Source of the DNA: Oxyruncus cristatus
Taxonomy: Eukaryota; Chordata; Aves; Passeriformes; Cotingidae
Direction of reading: 5' to 3'
Length of the DNA stretch: 64,000 nucleotides
Assembly (NCBI GenBank): GCA_013399855.1
Contig: VXAY01005274.1
Location: 2,064,641-2,128,640 of the forward strand
Part shown: piece after piece, positions 28,226 through 40,079 of the stretch
Layout: every line of letters starts with the position of its first letter
Numbering within the stretch: the first letter of the stretch is position 1
Program-made: the position numbers and the translations under genes
Notes under the pieces: model-generated
Told to the model about the DNA's origin: nothing
Database searches by the model: none
What the model saw: only the letters and a program-made list of their open reading frames with translations

Positions 28226-30412
28226 TGGTTTCAAGCACCTCAGTGAACCTGTGTGTGGCTGGTGTAATTCTGGGGTGCAACTCTCCTGTCCAGAGCAATG
28301 GCAGCTCAGCCCAGGGAGCTGGTTTGGAGTTTGACATGTGCCATCTGTCCATCTGTCCTGGCAGCTGTGGCTGTGCTCCCCCACACAGCAGTGCCTGGGA
28401 GTGGTGAGGGTTACGGGTACCCTGGCAGGTCCTTGGGTCTTGCCCAAACTTCGATGGGTGTCCCAGCAAATGAGCTGGCGTAGTGCAGCAGTTGTGTTAC
28501 TGTGATCTGAAGGCAGCAGAGTCTGCTGATTTTGGGGAAGTGGAGAGAGAGAGAGAGAGAGAGAGAGGGACTACCCATCCTCAGGAGGAGCTCTTGGGGG
28601 TTCAGGCTGGCCAGGGAATGGAGCTGCAAGGTTCAGGCAAAAGAAGGATTGGACTCCAAAGCCCAAGTGCCTTCTTGCAGAAGGCTGTGGTGTTGCACAC
28701 AGTCAGTGCTTTGTAAGGGTTGGGAAAGGAGTGGGGGGAAAAAGACATGGATGAGCAGCTTGCACTCACCACCTTGCACTGGGATGTGCAAGCCCTGTCT
28801 GTGCACACCCCCAGCTGTCAGGTGCCAGCAGGGCTGTGCAGGCAGCAGGTACCAGCCCGTTGCCTCCACACTGGAGCAAAGACTGCCAAGGAATTCTCTC
28901 CTTTCCTCCTGTTGAAACAAAAGAATAGTCCCAGCCACTTATGGGAATAAGTCCTGGAACAATCAGACCTATTTCACTCCATTTCTTCAAACTTGGGAGC
29001 CGATTCCCCTATCAATATAACCAAAGGATGGGGAAGAAAATAATTTAATCTTGTTCAAATAATGTTATCAGTCATGTAGCATCAGGGCCCATCTTGCTTC
29101 ACCCAACAGCTGTGTTCACTCAGCTGCCTGCAGCACATGCCCCATGCCATGACCAAGTGTCTGCCCGCCCACACTCCATCCAGGGCTTGTCCACCAGCAC
29201 CCCAGCACCCGCCCTGGTGCTGCCACTTGCCACCCAGCAGCAGGTGAGTGCACCAAGGAGAAATTCGGGGCTTGTGACACAACCTGGAGTGCTGCATTAG
29301 CGTGGCCATGTGGGGGCCAGCCCATCTCTGGCAGCTCCTTGCAGGTGCCAGGCCACGTCTCATGGGCACACAGCTGCTGGCTCTGAGCAGTGCCAGCTGC
29401 TGCCCAAACCTGCAGTGCTGGCACAGAGCTGGGCTTCGGCCACGGGAGGCTCAGTTTCGGCTGGTACCTGTGTCCCAGCACCCAGGTGCAGGGCATGGGG
29501 GTGGGCAGTGGTTCTCCACGCTGCCCCTGGGCTTTGGGCCGGCTGAGGCTGGAACGGGTCATCGCATCAATGCTAAGTGTGGTGCAGAGCTGCTCCGTGG
29601 CCTGAGACTGGCAGCATTGGCCTGCTGGTATCTCAGAAGGATCAGCTCCGTGGATAAAGTGGGGCAACAGTGTACAAAAAAGGCATTTTAGCATAAATAG
29701 CCATTGCTGGGCTCCTTCACCACCTGTGGCGAGCAAAGGGTTTCGTGTGAACACTTAACTCTGGCCGTGTGCTTGCCAGGGCAGAGTTATGAATGAATTT
29801 TTCCACTCCACATGAAACCACATCTGAGGCTGTTTGACTGGTGTCTGGCTTCAGCAGGCCACATTTCGGGATATAAACAGTTTACAGAGCAACCTTCTGT
29901 TGGCCTCTGCCTGCAAAATAAAGAGCCAGGCATTGCTAAAAAGCAAAAAAAATAAAAGAAGCAGCAGCCCTTCTGCTGTGTCTGCATCACCCCTCTCTGG
30001 CCACCCACAGTCCCCAGGCTGCCACAGCCCCGGCACAGGAGAGGGGTCAGGCTGGCAGCTGCCTTGCTTGAGGTTGTGTAAGAAATTCGGGGCACTTCTT
30101 GATGGCATCTACCACTGAACCCCTTCACCTCTGTAGCCCTAAAGTACACCCTGCCCGCCAAACTTGCACGTGTTTGCAAAGTTAAGGTAGCCAGAAAACC
30201 CTCTTACACTTCCCAGGCTGTCCAGGGACTGAGCAGCCACTGGGCAGTGACTCCCAGAAGCAAAACACAGCTCATGAGAGGTATGTGAAGTGTGTAACTT
30301 TTTTTTTTTTAAGCAGACGAACAGAGCTGCCCTGACCCTTCCCCTCTGGATCAGTATTGCCTAGCTTTGCAAATCACTCCCCAGCTCAAGCTCCTTTAAA
30401 CATTCTGGAGCA
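28226..30412. other. Intergenic gap between two convergent genes
   Basis: About 2.2 kb lie between the predicted 3' ends of SH3PXD2B and NEURL1B. The gap holds a (GA)n microsatellite (28543-28567) and no recognised gene or mobile element. The open frames in it (up to 212 codons on the - strand at 29116-29754) have no recognisable content. Confidence 0.7.
28543..28567. repeat. (GA)n microsatellite
   Basis: About 12 uninterrupted GA units lie in the intergenic gap. Confidence 0.9.
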
Positions 30413-30430
30413 CTCTGTACAAGCCAAAGT

Positions 30431-30436
30431 TTTATT
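30431..30436 (-). terminator. NEURL1B: Poly(A) signal of NEURL1B (AATAAA on the - strand)
   Basis: TTTATT on the + strand is a canonical AATAAA on the gene's strand. It is the last one before the intergenic gap and sits at the end of an AT-rich stretch. Confidence 0.65.
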
Positions 30437-30822
30437 TGTTTCATAAACAAGTAAAATTATATTAATGTAAAACAGGTAAATGGACAAAAGTAAAACACAC
30501 AGCACTGAACACAACGCTATAGAGTACTGACATGTAGAAGTGCAGTTCCCTCCCTCGTGCGATGCCCTCCCTCCCCCGGTCCCCCAAATGATTTGCTTGA
30601 AAAGCCTAATACAGAGGTCCAAAATCTGATTCAGCTTAAACAAGATGTACAGGTCACAGTATTGAATCATAAAGGTAACGACAAGAGAGCAACTGTCTCA
30701 GAAAGGGGGAAGGTAAAAGAGTTCCCCAATCTCGTCTCTTTCTTCTTTCCTTTCTTCCTTCTTTTAAATTTTTAAACAAAGAGGTTAAGGAGGAGAGGGG
30801 GGAAATCCATGGAAATTCACTC

Positions 30823-30862
30823 CTATATATATATATATGTGTGTGTATATATATATATATAT
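30823..30862. repeat. TA/TG microsatellite
   Basis: (TA)n, then (TG)n, then (TA)n over about 40 bp, inside the predicted NEURL1B 3' UTR. Confidence 0.9.
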
Positions 30863-33800
30863 GAAGCAGGATTCTCAGTGAACACAAAATTCTATAAAAC
30901 TACCACTGATCTGTGTTGTTTTCTCCCCCCCATCTTTTTTTTTTTCTTTTTAAAAGTTGCTTTAAAAAGGATAAAAAGTGCACAGACACCCTTATAAGGC
31001 ACAAACAGATCTTCTGTACAAATCATATATCATTGGACTGTTTAAAAAAAATAGCAATACGAATACTAACAATTAAATCTGAAAGAGGCTACCTTTTCCT
31101 GGACATTTTTTTAGGCCTATTTTGGAAAATTCCCATTGCTTTCTGATAGGCAGGGTGACACATCCACTGCTCTCACGTCCTGTTTGCTGCTTGGCCATGC
31201 TCCAGACCCTGCCTGAGCTGATTCCCTTGCTGGCATCACTGGGTGCTGCCCTTCTGGAAACTGGTCTTGGCTGCTACAGCAAAAATTCAGCCTCTGCAAA
31301 ATGTGTCCTGAACAGCTCAGGCCCAGCCTGGGGTGGATTTGGTATTTCTCCTCGCTGGCTTAAAAATACAAAAGAGAGCTACACCAAAATAAACCCCACC
31401 CCAGGCGTGCACCAGTCCTGCTCACTGAGGACCTGAGGTGTTGGCCAAGCAAACGGGCTCTGCTCTGCTGGTGTGGCTGTGTGCAGTGACCAAAGGGACT
31501 GGGCACCCCTGAAACCAGGACAGTTGCCCCGGGGATGGCCAGTGGTGCTCACAAGCCCAGACCTGATCCAGGCTGGCATTGCTCGCAGTGGATTCCGACA
31601 GCGTGCCTTGAATTCCTCATCATGCAAAGGCTTCCCTCTGCAGTCTGTCCCCAGGCAGGCACTGACCCTCCTGGCCCTTCCTCCCGTGCTGACACACCCT
31701 GCCATCGTCGTGCCCTTGGTGCCGTGCCCGCCAACCGCAGCCGGTCCCTGATCTGCCAGTGCGGCACCCGGGAGGTCTCTAGGAAGGCAATGCCTGGGCA
31801 GAGGGCAGCCAGGAGGTCCAGGCAAGGCTCCACATGCAGGGAAGCTGCCCGTGCTACCTCCTTCAGCAAAGGTGTGAGTGAACTCGTGCCGCAGTCGCGG
31901 TGCCAGTGGCTCTGCTGAGGGCTGAGCGCGCTCGGCGGTGGCACAGCCAGTGCCATCACCCAGGTTTCCAAAAAGGGCTCTGCAAAGCCAGTGGGCCCTT
32001 GTGCCGATGCAGCAGGGCAGTGGCTGAGAGATCTCACTCTAGAGCAGCCTCTCATTTATACACTTAATTAAAATGTTCATCAGTTCTTCAAGGAAAAAAT
32101 GAAAGGTTTCCCCGTGCCCTGTGAACTGGCAGGCACAGCCCGCTGCAGGAGGAGAATGAGCTGCTCTCCTGGGTGTGCTCTCCACGAGGGCAGCGCAGGG
32201 CTGGGTGCTGGTCAGTCACCAAACACAGCTCTCCTGGCACAGCCAAACCACCACCTGCACAGCAGCACCAGGAGAGGGACTGTGCACCCACAGCTACCGG
32301 CACCTTGGAGGAGAGAGGAAATGGCCAGGCAATGTGACAGGCACTGACAACCTCAGGCTGCCCCTCTGTGCCCAGAAGCCCTGAAATGTACAGGAGTTGC
32401 TATTCTGTTTTTTTCTTTTTTGGACTAAAATTGCACCTTTCTGAAAAAGCCGTTCTTACGCACTTGGTAGCACATGGTCACCAAGCTACAACCAGCCCCT
32501 CTCTCATCCTCTCTCTTTTTCCCTCTGGGACCAGCTGGAAGCTGGCCAGGCTCAGGCTGAAGGACTGGACAGGGACTGTGCAAGCGGGCAGAGGGCAGAG
32601 GACGGAGAATGAAGGGCAGCTCCCGCTGGAGCAGCAGGGAGGAGGACACTGAGCTCCTCACACCAGTCCCGGTGCTGCACACTCAGATGCTGCCCAGCTC
32701 ATCCAGCTGCTGCCTGTAGCTGTAACATCACATCTGAAACCCATTTACCTTTTAAGTCCCAGCATCTACTAACAGCCCCAGAGCCTTTTTCTTTCCTACT
32801 CCTAAGTAGAGCCAGGTGAGATAGACCCCTGTTTTACTCAACAGGTTCTCATCCACTGTTGAGACCCAGCTGTGCTGGAAAAGCTGGAAAGGCAGGAGAA
32901 AAAGCAGGTAAGATCAGCACATACACAGTCCTCAGAAAAAAGGTGAGCCTGCTGGGACTGGGTCAGAAATTAGTTTCTCACCACAGGCTCCAAAAAGTCC
33001 CCGTGGTGGGGCAGGAGGAAAGCTGAGCCCTGCCATGGCACTGGCTGCAGGAGAAGGTCTAGGACAGGTCTAGCCAGGCAGGATGGGGCAACATGGGAGC
33101 TGTGCCACCTGCCAAGAGGGCAGAGCAAAATGCAGGTGTGTGTGCCTGGAGATGGCAAACACCATCACAGCCAGGACTGCAGTGTTCCCATACAAACACT
33201 CCTCTCATCCACAGCCTGCAAATTATGGCTTCATCAGGCCTGAGTCGCCCCTCATAGCTGCCCACTGCTGGAGCTGGCTGGGCTCTCAGTGGGCTCCTCA
33301 CTTGCTACCCCATGGCAGCTCTCCAGGTCTGAGCCTCCCTGGCCAAAAGTCCCTGCTCTGCCACAGAAAGCAAAAGATGCTTTATCTAAGTCCAGACTAG
33401 CTTCTCCATGTACCCCAGAAAACTGTTCATGGGGACAGAACCCAAACAAGTGAGAATCTGGCTGTGCTACTATTTGGCTTTAGCTAGTTCCCCTTACATG
33501 GATGAACAGGGCATTTCCAGATCAGTTTTGCCCACTTTGAACCCTCCTGCTGGGCCTTATCCTAATTTTGTTCCACCACAGCACAAGCATCTGTCAGCAG
33601 CCCAGAGCTGTTCGGGCTTTGGAGTCAGGAAGCCCAGTGGCACCTGGCACTGACCAAATGGCAAGAACTCCCCTTGCAGACCCACACCACAGCGAGCCTC
33701 CTCCGGAGCGGGAAGAGGGGAAAAAAGAACCTTTGCACGGGAAATTTCTCATTTGCTGGGTCGGGTGCAGACCGCGATTCCCCGGATTCGCCTGTGGGCA

Positions 33801-33999
33801 CACAGCCTGGCCGTGCCTTCGGGCCCTACGCGATCCTCAGCTCAATTTTTATCCCTGAATTGTGCCCTACCTGTCAAATAAGGAAACACAGATAACGAGC
33901 CACTTGATAACGACTGACCAGCACGATAACCCATAAGCAGGGACGGAAAGGCGTGGTTACTGCTAGCGGCGCTCCCCTTCCCACAGCCCGGGGCGGGCG

Positions 34000-34244
34000 C
34001 TAAGGGCGGTATATTTTAATAACATCTTTGATGACCCGTCGGCAGATTGGGCAGCAGGCGTTGAGCTGCTTCTTCAGCTTAAGACCGCAGGTGTTGCAGA
34101 GGCACATGTGTCCGCAGGTGTAGATCACCGTGTCCACCTCGCTGTCAAAGCAAACGGTGCATTCCCCATTCTTGCTGCTGGATGGCTCCGGAGGGGGGAA
34201 GACAGGAGAGATGGGGGGGCTCAAGGGGGAGCTTGGAGCAGTCA
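34000..34244 (-). CDS. NEURL1B: NEURL1B exon 5: C-terminal RING finger
   Basis: The exon encodes residues 465-545 and the TAG stop. A Pro/Ser-rich lead ([10 protein letters not shown]) precedes the RING. Zinc ligands are visible as C-T-V-C, then T-C-G-H, C-N-T-C and C-P-I-C, the C3HC4 pattern that recruits the ubiquitin-loading E2. The chain ends K-D-V-I-K-I-Y-R-P. No zinc ligand is missing, so the enzyme should be active. The acceptor is TTGCAG at 34245. Confidence 0.97.
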
Positions 34245-37200
34245 CTGCAAAAGAGGAGGAAGGAATGACATCATTTAGTCACCAGAAATGGTGCAAACCT
34301 GACCTTGTAAAACGGTCAGTTTTTAAGGCTCTTCCTTCCTTGGGCATTGCCTGGTTTGTTTGGCCAAGCAACCCCCAGTGTCTTCCAACCAGCAGCACAG
34401 TTACAGTTCCAGGCAGAGCCTGCTATGCCTTTTTTACAGATGGGGCAAGTGCCACATCCACACATTTTTTTGAACAGTTCCAGGGATTGTGGTTCCACCA
34501 CTTCCCTGGGCAGCCTGTTCAATGCCTGACCACCCTTTCAGTTAAGAAATTGTTCCTAATATCCAGTCTAAAACACCCCTGGTGCAATTTGAGGCCATTT
34601 TCTCCCATCTTGTCACTTGTTACTTACAAGACAGACCAACCCCCACTGGGCTCCACTCTCCTGCCAGGGAGTTGTAGAAAGCGAGAAGATCCTTCCTGAG
34701 CCTCCTTTTCTCCAGGCTCAGCCCCCGCCAGCTCCCTCAGCTGCTTTTCATCAGAGACCCTTCCCCAGCTCCACTGTCCTTCTCTGGACACGCTCCGGCA
34801 CCTCAATGACTGTCTTGTGATGAGGGGCCCAGAACTGAACCCAGGATTTGAGGTGTGGCCTCCCCAGTGCGCAGCACAGGGGGACAGTCACTGCCCTGGT
34901 CCTGCTGGCCATGCTATTGCTGATACAAGCAACGTGCAGACTTTCTTTAGGCCACGGAAATCTCTCCAGTGCTTGGTGGTTTTCCTACAGTTCCTTCTGT
35001 CAGTCTGGCAGGAAACGTAACATCTCCCCCTAACCTTGCCCTGCTGTCCTGCGCAGCCCCAGCCCCACCCCATGCCGGATTCCTGTCCTGCTGTGGTGGG
35101 AGCTGCGGGCCAGGCTGTCCTTACCCAGCGATGACTCTGAAGCCGATGACGACCTGTTCACGCTGAAGGCCATGTCCGAGTCGCTGTCATACTGGGAGCC
35201 GCCGGGGGATCCTGAGGGCGAGACGGTCACCGGGCTGGACTGCACCGTGCCTGAGAACACAGGAGAGAGCTGAGCTGAGCCTGCCACGGGCAAGGGACAC
35301 ACCCCCAACACCAGCTAAACACCTGCTGAGCTGCTCCCACCCCACACACACAGGGTGCTGCAGGGTAAAGCCCAGCTTCTCAGTTAAGTGCTGCCCCTTA
35401 GTAATGATATGTAGTGACTTTGGAGGTGCATGATTTTGGATGTAAGGTCCAGGGTCTGGACCTCATTATGCCACTGTACGATGCCTGTTCAGTGTTTCAG
35501 TGAAGCAGGAAGCAGGTCATCCGAAATCTGGCGTATAAAGTCACTTCCCCACAGTCCCAATCTCTCCAGCAGCAGTGGCCTCGAGCTGTCGCTGTCTCAC
35601 CGTCAGCTGGGTAAGGGCATTGCTTTGGCTGAGGAAAACCTGCTTTACAAAGTCATTAATGTCTGCTTTTCTGATAGAATCCCTTCTGATAGATCCAGCA
35701 ATGGGCCAAAAGTGCCAGCTGATACCCAAGCTGTGGCACTGCTTGAGGAGTGATTACTGTCCAATACATGTGCTTAAACCAGAGCTGTGTTCACAAACAC
35801 CATCATCCTTATCAAGGCAGGAGTTTAATACCTTTTGGCTGCAACAGGGATTTTATAAAGAATCCCTTTTAAAAACAAAGCCACTGAAATACAGCTGCCT
35901 CCCCCCACAGCCATCTCTGCCTCCCTGCCTGCTGCTTATTCTATGTCTCGACTCTCATCCATTTCTGGGGGACTTATATAGGCTGCACACACCTATGTGA
36001 CAGCCACCACATCTCACTCACTCTTGTTTGCAAACACAAGGCGAGATCAGGAGCTGCTTCCTCACATCGGTGAACACTTTTGAGTGCAAACCTGTAGCTC
36101 TGGTTCTGGACCAGGGAACTTCACAAGCCAGGTACTCCCCGATATCCATTCTTTTGGCTGCACTTACCCAGTATTTTGAGCTGGTTGATTACACCATGGA
36201 TTGTAAAAAACACCCAGAGAGACTGTGAGGTGTCCACACACATCAGCATTCCTCGGCTGGCTCCATTCACCCCGTGGTGCACCTCTCCATTCGGCAAGAC
36301 CATGAAGCTGAGAATGTCGCCGCTGTTGAGGACCGGGAACGCTCGGTAAACCACCCAGTACTCCTTGCGGTCCAAGAGAAAGTCTGGATCTGCTGGGAGC
36401 TCATTTGTCCGTAAAGTACTCGGATCACAAGAAGTGATGCCAAACGAAAGGGCTCCGTAGTACGGCAACCCAAGGTGTCCTACTTCCACAAAGAGGCTTT
36501 CACCGATGTGCAAAGGCCGGTCAGAAAACACCAAAGTCCTATTGCTTTCCTGCCAGTTGGTGCACGCAACCATCCGGTCCTGAGAAAAGGTGATGTCAGG
36601 GCCGCGGGTGGGGTGGAACCGCAGGTCCGTGTCCAGGAAGGCCGGGACCCCCTGCGCGTGATGCCGCCGGTTTGGGCAGCAGGGGATGATGTGGTTGTCT
36701 GTCGCAAGTCCTGGTACCCGGCTCAGGTTTAAGTTTGCAATTTTGGCCACCACTTGGTTGTTCTCTAGTTCATTGTTGTTGAAGTTGGCTGAATCGTGGT
36801 TGCTCTGTGGAAGGCAAGTGCTGAGCCGGGCAGAGCTGAGCCGGGCAGTGGTCATGGTCTCTGCAAACATGCTGTCTGTGAGATAAACCCAGTGACACAG
36901 GCATTAGAGTCAAGATACAACTGCCTACTTCTGTGGTTATAATTATTATTTCAGCCTACAGATTCAGTCCCTATCATCAAAATCAACGGGAAAAAACAGC
37001 CAGAGGTCAACCACTAATTGGTGGAGATTCAGGTGTGGAGCAGGCAGAAGGCAGAGAAATAGCTGCATCTTGGCACAAGCCAAGGAAAAACAAGTGTTTC
37101 AAAGTACCCATGTGATCTGAGAGTTCCCTGCACTGGTGAACTGCAAAAAGCTGTAAACCAGTGTGGTCCTACAGCTTTCTCAGTGGGGAGGTCTAATAGC

Positions 37201-40079
37201 TTTGAGGTCACTCTGTAAAAGAAGGAAACATCTTAATATTTTGTTGTCCAAAGCTCTTGTGCCAGTCAAATCCACAGAACAGTGATGGGCAAAGGAACAC
37301 AAGCACGATATTCTTTCCACACTCCTTGTCATTGCCTTATAACTGTGTCCAAGCACAAGTGTGTCTAAGAGAGGTCATTTTAAGGAAGATATCAAGCTTT
37401 GTACCTCAGGGGTGTTCTCAGCCCTGCAGAGATTTTGAATGGAGAGCTGGTCACAAAAGCTACTTCCTGCAGGTGCTAGAAAGCTTTTTATGGCAGAGAA
37501 TTGTTTTCCCTTTTCACAGCAAAGGGAAAGTCAGGATGTTGATCCTTAATTCATTTGCCAGATTTTCACTTCGGCCATGCCAGGCTGGGGGGATGATGTA
37601 AAGGTGTGGAGAAGTTTTGGAGTGTCCTTCCTTCTAACTCCAGCCCTGCCCAGGGCAGCCTGGACAGTTGACTCTGAAGGCAAGGCCTCAACCCACTGAG
37701 CAAAGTCGAAGCACGTGGAAGTAAAGAGTCTGTGTGAATGAAGCAGACTCCTGGTCTTCCCAGAGATAGGGGTGAAGAAGCCCAGCACCAACACTGCCTG
37801 CTCCCTGGAGGAGAAAATCACCAGGCTTTTACCAAAGAAGGAAAAACACTCAAATTCATCCAGCACCTGCAAAGCAGAGGCTGCCTCACTCAGCAGCAGG
37901 AGAGGCTACTGGCGCAGACTGATGGCTGGACCAGCTCCGTCTAGCAAGGACAGGGTGTCTGGCAAGAAAGAGGAGTAAGACATCCAAGCTTCATGATGGA
38001 TATGCTCCATCCCTAGAAGTGTTCAAGGCCAGGTTGGACAGGGCTTGGAGCAACTTTCTCAACTTGCAAAATTTTGGGAGGAAGAGACAGAGACAAGCAC
38101 ATCCTCTATGACACCACCGCATCTGTAGCAAGGAGTTTGGGTCCCCTGGTGCTCCAGATGGCTGAGCATTGCCCTGACTCCCAAGGCAGTTTGTGGGGTT
38201 TGGTATTTTAATTAAAAAGAGAAAACATCAGAGTACAGGTGCTCCCAGGCTGAGTCTTTCAGTCTGCACACTTGGATGCTGCAGGCACGACAGGGGGTGG
38301 AGGGCAGAAAGAAGCAGCATTTTATTTTCCTAACTCCAATCTACTGAGGAAGAAGGAGCACTCTGCTGAAGCAGCTGCCCTGGCCAATACAGCAAACACT
38401 CCTTCTGCTCTGTGATGAGCACCAGAGGCTGGAGTGCATGGCAATTGCAATTACAGGATAAGCTTACTGGTAAGGTTTAATTACACATTTGAGGCACAGC
38501 ATACAGGGAAAAGTGCTGTTTATGCGTAGCCTTCTCGCCTGTAAAACAATTGGCACCATTCAGAAGAATATGTGATGTAGCTGCCTGCCCACTGGACTAA
38601 CCATTTCACAGCTTATCACTGGTGTCTGCTCTGTGCCAGGATGGCAACACCATCCCCTCGAGCAGGTGCAGCTGAGTTTGGCTGTTAAAAGTCAATCAGC
38701 TCCTAGGAGCCTCTGGGAAAGGGCAACACTTGTATTTTAAAAGGATTCCCTGTGGTGTAGCCCAGTTCAAAACCCTCCATCTAACACTGAATTCATTTGA
38801 AATTTCAGTGCCATAAAAGTCACAAAAGGAAAGTCATTCCATGGCAATCTGCTTGGTTTGCTAATGGGAACAAATTCATCCCCTCTTGCAGCCCTCCCCA
38901 AGGATGATGCCTTTAAATCAGCCAGACACCACCTGAATGCAGTGATCTGTGTGATGCCCATGTGTAAGGGAAAGGTAAGTCAGATCATGTCTGCAAACCC
39001 AGCCCCTTAAACTGCCAGCCTGGGTGGGACCAAAGCCAAGAGCAGAGAGACAGGGGCTGGGGAAGGGCTCCAGGAAACTCTTGGGCAGTGAGTGGTAGTT
39101 TTCAAATGGACTGGCAGTAACTGGTAGCTGGGAAAGAATGAAGTCATCGCTGTCACCTTTGTCTGCTCAGTCCCTGGGACTCTGCTGTAAGCAGCACCAT
39201 GTTTTTCCATGCCACAGCAGCACATCCAGCTCAGAGTAGGCTGGGGGAAGTTACAGGTAAAGATTTCCATTTATCCCTTTACATGGCTGCTACAACGTGC
39301 AGCCTTAGGGCTTTCCATCACTGACATCTCTGAAATACATTGCTTTCTGGATCCCTAGTGCTGGCAAATGAAAAATGGTTAATTTGAGGTACAAAACCAA
39401 CAGCAAATTAATTTTCTCAAGTGTCCTATAGAAATGATGAACCAGATAGATCATGCATCATTTCTACATGATCGTGCCTCTATGGAAAGAGCAACCAGAA
39501 GAGCAAACACACACTTACCTAGTATCTGCACTTCATGGGTAATTCCGTAGACATCTATGAGTGCCCAAAGAGGACCGGACACTTTAATACCACAGTGAAA
39601 CAGTATTGGCTCCTCGTCATTAATACTGTAGAAGACTCTCCCGTGACGATCAACCCAGAAGGCCAAGATATTGTCCCTCACAGCAAACCTCTCTGGCAAA
39701 GCTTTGGCCCAGTATCCAGGACGGGTCACCAGGTCTGGACAGGCGTACTTTGGTATCTCGTCGGAGCTCATCTGCGACGGGTCGTGGATGGTGAAGCCGA
39801 AGCGCAGGGCCCCGCTCCAGCCGTGGTGCACAGCCACTAGCTTCAGCCGGACCTTCTCGTAGAGGTGGATGGGCCGGTTGGTGAAGGTGACCCCGTTGCA
39901 GAAACTGTTCCTCCGCGTGGCCTTGCGGGAATGAACGTCCAGGCGCACGTTCTTGCCTTTGGCTTGGGAGTGGAAACGCGGCGGCTCCGTGATGGCGAGG
40001 ACCGAGCGCCTCTCATGGCTGCTGTTGGGCAGGCTGTAGTAGGGGCGGCTGGAGACGGAGCGGGTCTGGTGGCTTGTGT
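34000..40079 (-). CDS. NEURL1B: NEURL1B, exons 2-5: neuralized-type E3 ubiquitin ligase
   Basis: The coding exons on the - strand are 40079-39519, 36875-36168, 35250-35125 and 34244-34000. They join in one frame (1,640 bp) to give 545 full residues and a TAG stop. The protein ubiquitinates Notch ligands of the Delta/Jagged type and drives their endocytosis in the signal-sending cell. The order of parts is NHR1 (about residues 33-187), NHR2 (about 270-423), a Ser/Pro-rich linker and a C-terminal RING (493-532). The C-terminal K-D-V-I-K-I-Y-R-P and the S-S-L-V-T-A-P-S-S-P linker fit NEURL1B, while NEURL1 ends I-K-T-Y-R-S-S as I recall. Only about ten N-terminal residues (M-G-N-T type) are missing; their exon lies right of the window. 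All junctions are GT-AG with matching phases. Confidence 0.96.
34245..35124 (-). other. NEURL1B: NEURL1B intron 4 with inverted CR1
   Basis: This 880-bp GT-AG intron is more than half filled by a CR1 fragment (34440-34930) that runs in the same direction as the gene. Confidence 0.9.
34440..34930 (-). mobile_element. CR1 LINE fragment lacking its 3' tail
   Basis: Inverted CR1 phrases run in order: CACTTCCCTGGGCAGCCTGT, TTCTCCAGGCTCAG, CTTCTCTGGACACGCTCC, and GAGGGGCCCAGAACTGAAC. The terminal GATTCTATG-type tail expected at the left end is absent, so the copy is truncated at both ends. It lies in NEURL1B intron 4. Confidence 0.92.
35125..35250 (-). CDS. NEURL1B: NEURL1B exon 4: Ser-rich linker
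   Basis: The exon encodes residues 423-465. It reads [16 protein letters not shown], then [13 protein letters not shown] and S-S-S-A-S-E-S-S-L. It has no fold that I know and is rich in possible Ser/Thr-Pro and acidic phosphorylation sites. It matches the corresponding linker of human NEURL1B as I recall it (S-D-S-D-M-T-F-S-V-N). Splice sites are CTCAG and GTAAGG. Confidence 0.95.
35251..36167 (-). other. NEURL1B: NEURL1B intron 3
   Basis: This 917-bp GT-AG intron contains nothing I can recognise. Confidence 0.9.
36168..36875 (-). CDS. NEURL1B: NEURL1B exon 3: inter-repeat segment and NHR2 domain
   Basis: The exon encodes residues 187-423. A variable stretch ([10 protein letters not shown] and a Cys/His/Arg patch P-C-C-P-N-R-R-H-H) precedes the second neuralized repeat. 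That repeat carries [32 protein letters not shown] and L-W-V-F-F-T-I-H-G. The acceptor is TCACAG, and the donor is GTAAGT. The reading frame is open throughout and agrees in phase with both neighbours. Confidence 0.96.
36876..39518 (-). other. NEURL1B: NEURL1B intron 2
   Basis: This 2.6-kb GT-AG intron contains a short CR1 remnant (38006-38056) and otherwise no recognised feature. Confidence 0.9.
38006..38056 (+). mobile_element. CR1 remnant of about 50 bp
   Basis: TCCCTAGAAGTGTTCAAGGC and AGGTTGGACAGGGCTTGGAG match the CR1 3' region seen in the longer copies. Flanks on both sides are unrelated. Confidence 0.75.
39519..40079 (-). CDS. NEURL1B: NEURL1B exon 2: NHR1 domain
   Basis: The exon encodes residues 1-186 plus one base of residue 187. 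After a Ser/Tyr-rich lead (S-R-P-Y-Y-S-L-P-N) comes [12 protein letters not shown] and the whole first neuralized homology repeat, with [31 protein letters not shown] and D-V-Y-G-I-T. NHR1 is the ligand-binding module of neuralized proteins. The acceptor TTGCAG ends at 40080, and the donor GTAAGT starts at 39518. The first two bases complete a codon from exon 1, probably Asp. Confidence 0.96.

Larger units (their letters stand above)
30413..33999 (-). other. NEURL1B: NEURL1B 3' untranslated region
   Basis: The region runs from the stop codon leftwards to about 18 nt past an AATAAA read on the - strand (30436-30431). It is about 3.6 kb long and unspliced as far as I can see. It contains a long TA/TG microsatellite (30823-30862) and A/T-rich stretches near its end, as is common in 3' UTRs. 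The end point is inferred. Confidence 0.7.

Noticed and set aside
34000..40079. Assignment to NEURL1
   Set aside because: The inter-domain linker and the C-terminal residues fit NEURL1B, and the neighbouring gene is the B paralogue too.
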